Shown one piece after another: positions 5,389 to 6,284 of a DNA stretch of 6,284 nucleotides (within the stretch, counting starts at the first letter, position 1; every line of letters starts with the position of its first letter). The notes beneath the pieces are model-generated. The model had not been told where the DNA came from. It searched no databases and was given only the letters and a program-made list of their open reading frames with translations. This stretch comes from JBGTBD01 sp041749475 (lineage in GTDB: Bacteria; Pseudomonadota; Alphaproteobacteria; Rickettsiales; UBA998): NCBI GenBank assembly GCA_041749475.1, contig JBGTBD010000009.1:1-6284 (forward strand). Direction: 5' to 3'. The translations under genes were made by a program, and so were the position numbers.

Positions 5389-6284
5389 ATGGATCCAAAC
5401 GATAACAATCCGCAGAATCCTTTCGATAAGCCGGGTGACCTGACGAACGGAGATCATGAGCCGGTAGACCTCGATATCGGGAAGCCGGCCGTCGCATCCG
5501 CGCCCAGCCGTATCTTCATGATTCTCGGCGCAGGCGGCGTGTTCGTGGCGTTGATCTTCTATTTCATCCTGTTCAGCGGCGGTAGCAAGGAAGCACCTCC
5601 CCCTAAGAGCAATATCAAACCGTCCGAAATATCGAACGTGGCCCCTCCCCCTCCGCCGCCCACTCCTGAAATCGTGACGCCCCCTCCTTTCCCCACTCCC
5701 GGCGATGGAGGAGGCACGATCACGCCTCCCACGATACCCCCGGTCGTCCCCCTTCCCGACGAGCGCGACCCGACGGACGATTCCAGCCTGCAGCGTATCC
5801 GTTCGCAGATGGTCGTCATCAATAACGCTAAAGGTGGGGGCGGGTTACTGGGCGGGGGTGATTCCACCACTAACCCCTCCAACGATCCCAATTCCACGTT
5901 CGCGGGCAAGGCGATTCAGGCTTCCGCCGCCAAGAAAGCCAAGGCCACGCGCCTTGGCAACATCAATTATATTATCGCGCAGGGGAAGGTAATTCATGCG
6001 GTACTCGAAACCGCGATCAATACCCAGCTTCCGGGGACGATACGCGCCATCACCAGCCGGGATACCTATGCCGAGCAGGGGAAGGTGGTGCTCATCCCTA
6101 AAGGCTCACGCTTGATTGGGGTCTATAATACGGATGTGTTCCAAGGGCAGGGCCGCGTGTTCATCGTCTGGACACGTGTCATCCGGCCGGACGGTATTGA
6201 CATCGCCGTCAATTCCCCGGGGGTAGATCAATTGGGTCGCGCGGGGCTTAAAGGCCACGTCGATACCAAGTTCACCGAGATCAT
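5389..6284 (+). CDS. virB10: VirB10/TrbI family T4SS core protein, 3'-truncated by window end
   Basis: The frame opens at ATG 5389, five bases after the virB9 stop, and stays open for 298 codons to the window edge. VirB10 anchors in the inner membrane, crosses the periplasm and reaches the outer membrane, coupling energy from the inner-membrane ATPases to opening of the core. An acidic, Asn/Pro-containing cytoplasmic N-terminus (1-38) precedes one membrane helix (about 41-63). A proline-rich periplasmic linker runs about 69-128 and includes six consecutive prolines (86-91). It is followed by a glycine-rich patch (149-157). The TrbI-type beta-barrel domain starts near 194 with IIAQGKVIHAVLETAINTQL (195-214), then VLIPKGSRLIGVYN (234-247) and the RVIRPDGIDIAVNSPGVDQL region (263-282). 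The antenna helices that insert in the outer membrane lie beyond the window. The Shine-Dalgarno is weak (GAGACG just upstream), so coupling to virB9 is likely. Truncation is by the window, not mutation. Confidence 0.94.
   Translation, partial: MDPNDNNPQNPFDKPGDLTNGDHEPVDLDIGKPAVASAPSRIFMILGAGGVFVALIFYFILFSGGSKEAPPPKSNIKPSEISNVAPPPPPPTPEIVTPPPFPTPGDGGGTITPPTIPPVVPLPDERDPTDDSSLQRIRSQMVVINNAKGGGGLLGGGDSTTNPSNDPNSTFAGKAIQASAAKKAKATRLGNINYIIAQGKVIHAVLETAINTQLPGTIRAITSRDTYAEQGKVVLIPKGSRLIGVYNTDVFQGQGRVFIVWTRVIRPDGIDIAVNSPGVDQLGRAGLKGHVDTKFTEI

Noticed and set aside
5559..5909. A glycine- and serine-rich minus-strand frame opposite virB10.
   Set aside because: Its composition is simply the complement of the proline-rich virB10 linker, and it has no independent start signals or domain.
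5705..5992. A 95-codon Arg/Pro/Ser-rich plus-strand frame inside virB10.
   Set aside because: It is a different frame of the virB10 linker and barrel start; the virB10 frame itself continues past it with clear TrbI-type motifs.
1..6284. Search for tRNA genes, CRISPR arrays, insertion sequences or attachment repeats.
   Set aside because: Nearly all of the window is coding for T4SS proteins; I saw no spaced direct repeats, transposase frames, terminal inverted repeats or tRNA-like sequence.

Overview
The window is a stretch of a P-type (VirB/VirD4-like) type IV secretion system (T4SS) operon, all on the plus strand. The order is virB3 (last 14 codons), virB4, virB6, virB8, virB9, virB10 (first 298 codons, cut by the window end). 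Both ends are inside genes, so the locus continues on each side; virB11 and virD4 would be the expected genes downstream, but they are not visible here.

The organism is most likely an alphaproteobacterium. The VirB8 N-terminus, the order virB3-virB4-virB6 and virB8-virB9-virB10, the absence of virB5 between virB4 and virB6, and the absence of virB7 between virB6 and virB8 all resemble the vir-homolog (rvh) T4SS of Rickettsiales and relatives. Two things differ from typical Rickettsiales. Base composition is roughly balanced (about half G+C by eye) rather than AT-rich, and there is one virB6 here rather than a tandem family, with the two rvh gene blocks directly adjoining. A less reduced relative of Rickettsiales or Holosporales, or another environmental alphaproteobacterium, is a reasonable guess and no more than that.

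Layout: 1-45 virB3 tail; 57-2420 virB4 (cytoplasmic ATPase subunit); 2401-3831 virB6 (polytopic inner-membrane channel protein, overlapping virB4); 3832-3941 an AT-rich 110-bp gap with a small hairpin, an 18-bp near-palindrome and promoter-like elements; 3942-4637 virB8 (bitopic inner-membrane assembly factor); 4634-5383 virB9 (periplasmic/outer-membrane core, ATGA overlap with virB8); 5389 to the end virB10 (core protein spanning the envelope). VirB3/VirB4/VirB6/VirB8 build the inner-membrane complex. VirB9/VirB10, normally with the lipoprotein VirB7, build the outer-membrane core. The gap before virB8 probably divides the locus into two transcription units, or adds an internal promoter.

This is a recognisable system, not a new one. 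The most unusual point is VirB4: its Walker A motif is intact, but residues that normally complete the ATPase site (Walker B glutamate, the TQ motif glutamine, conserved arginines) appear substituted in an otherwise intact, full-length protein. The promoter region before virB8, where no Shine-Dalgarno is visible and a -10-like box lies 8 bases from the ATG, and a Cys/His cluster in a VirB6 loop also deserve a second look.
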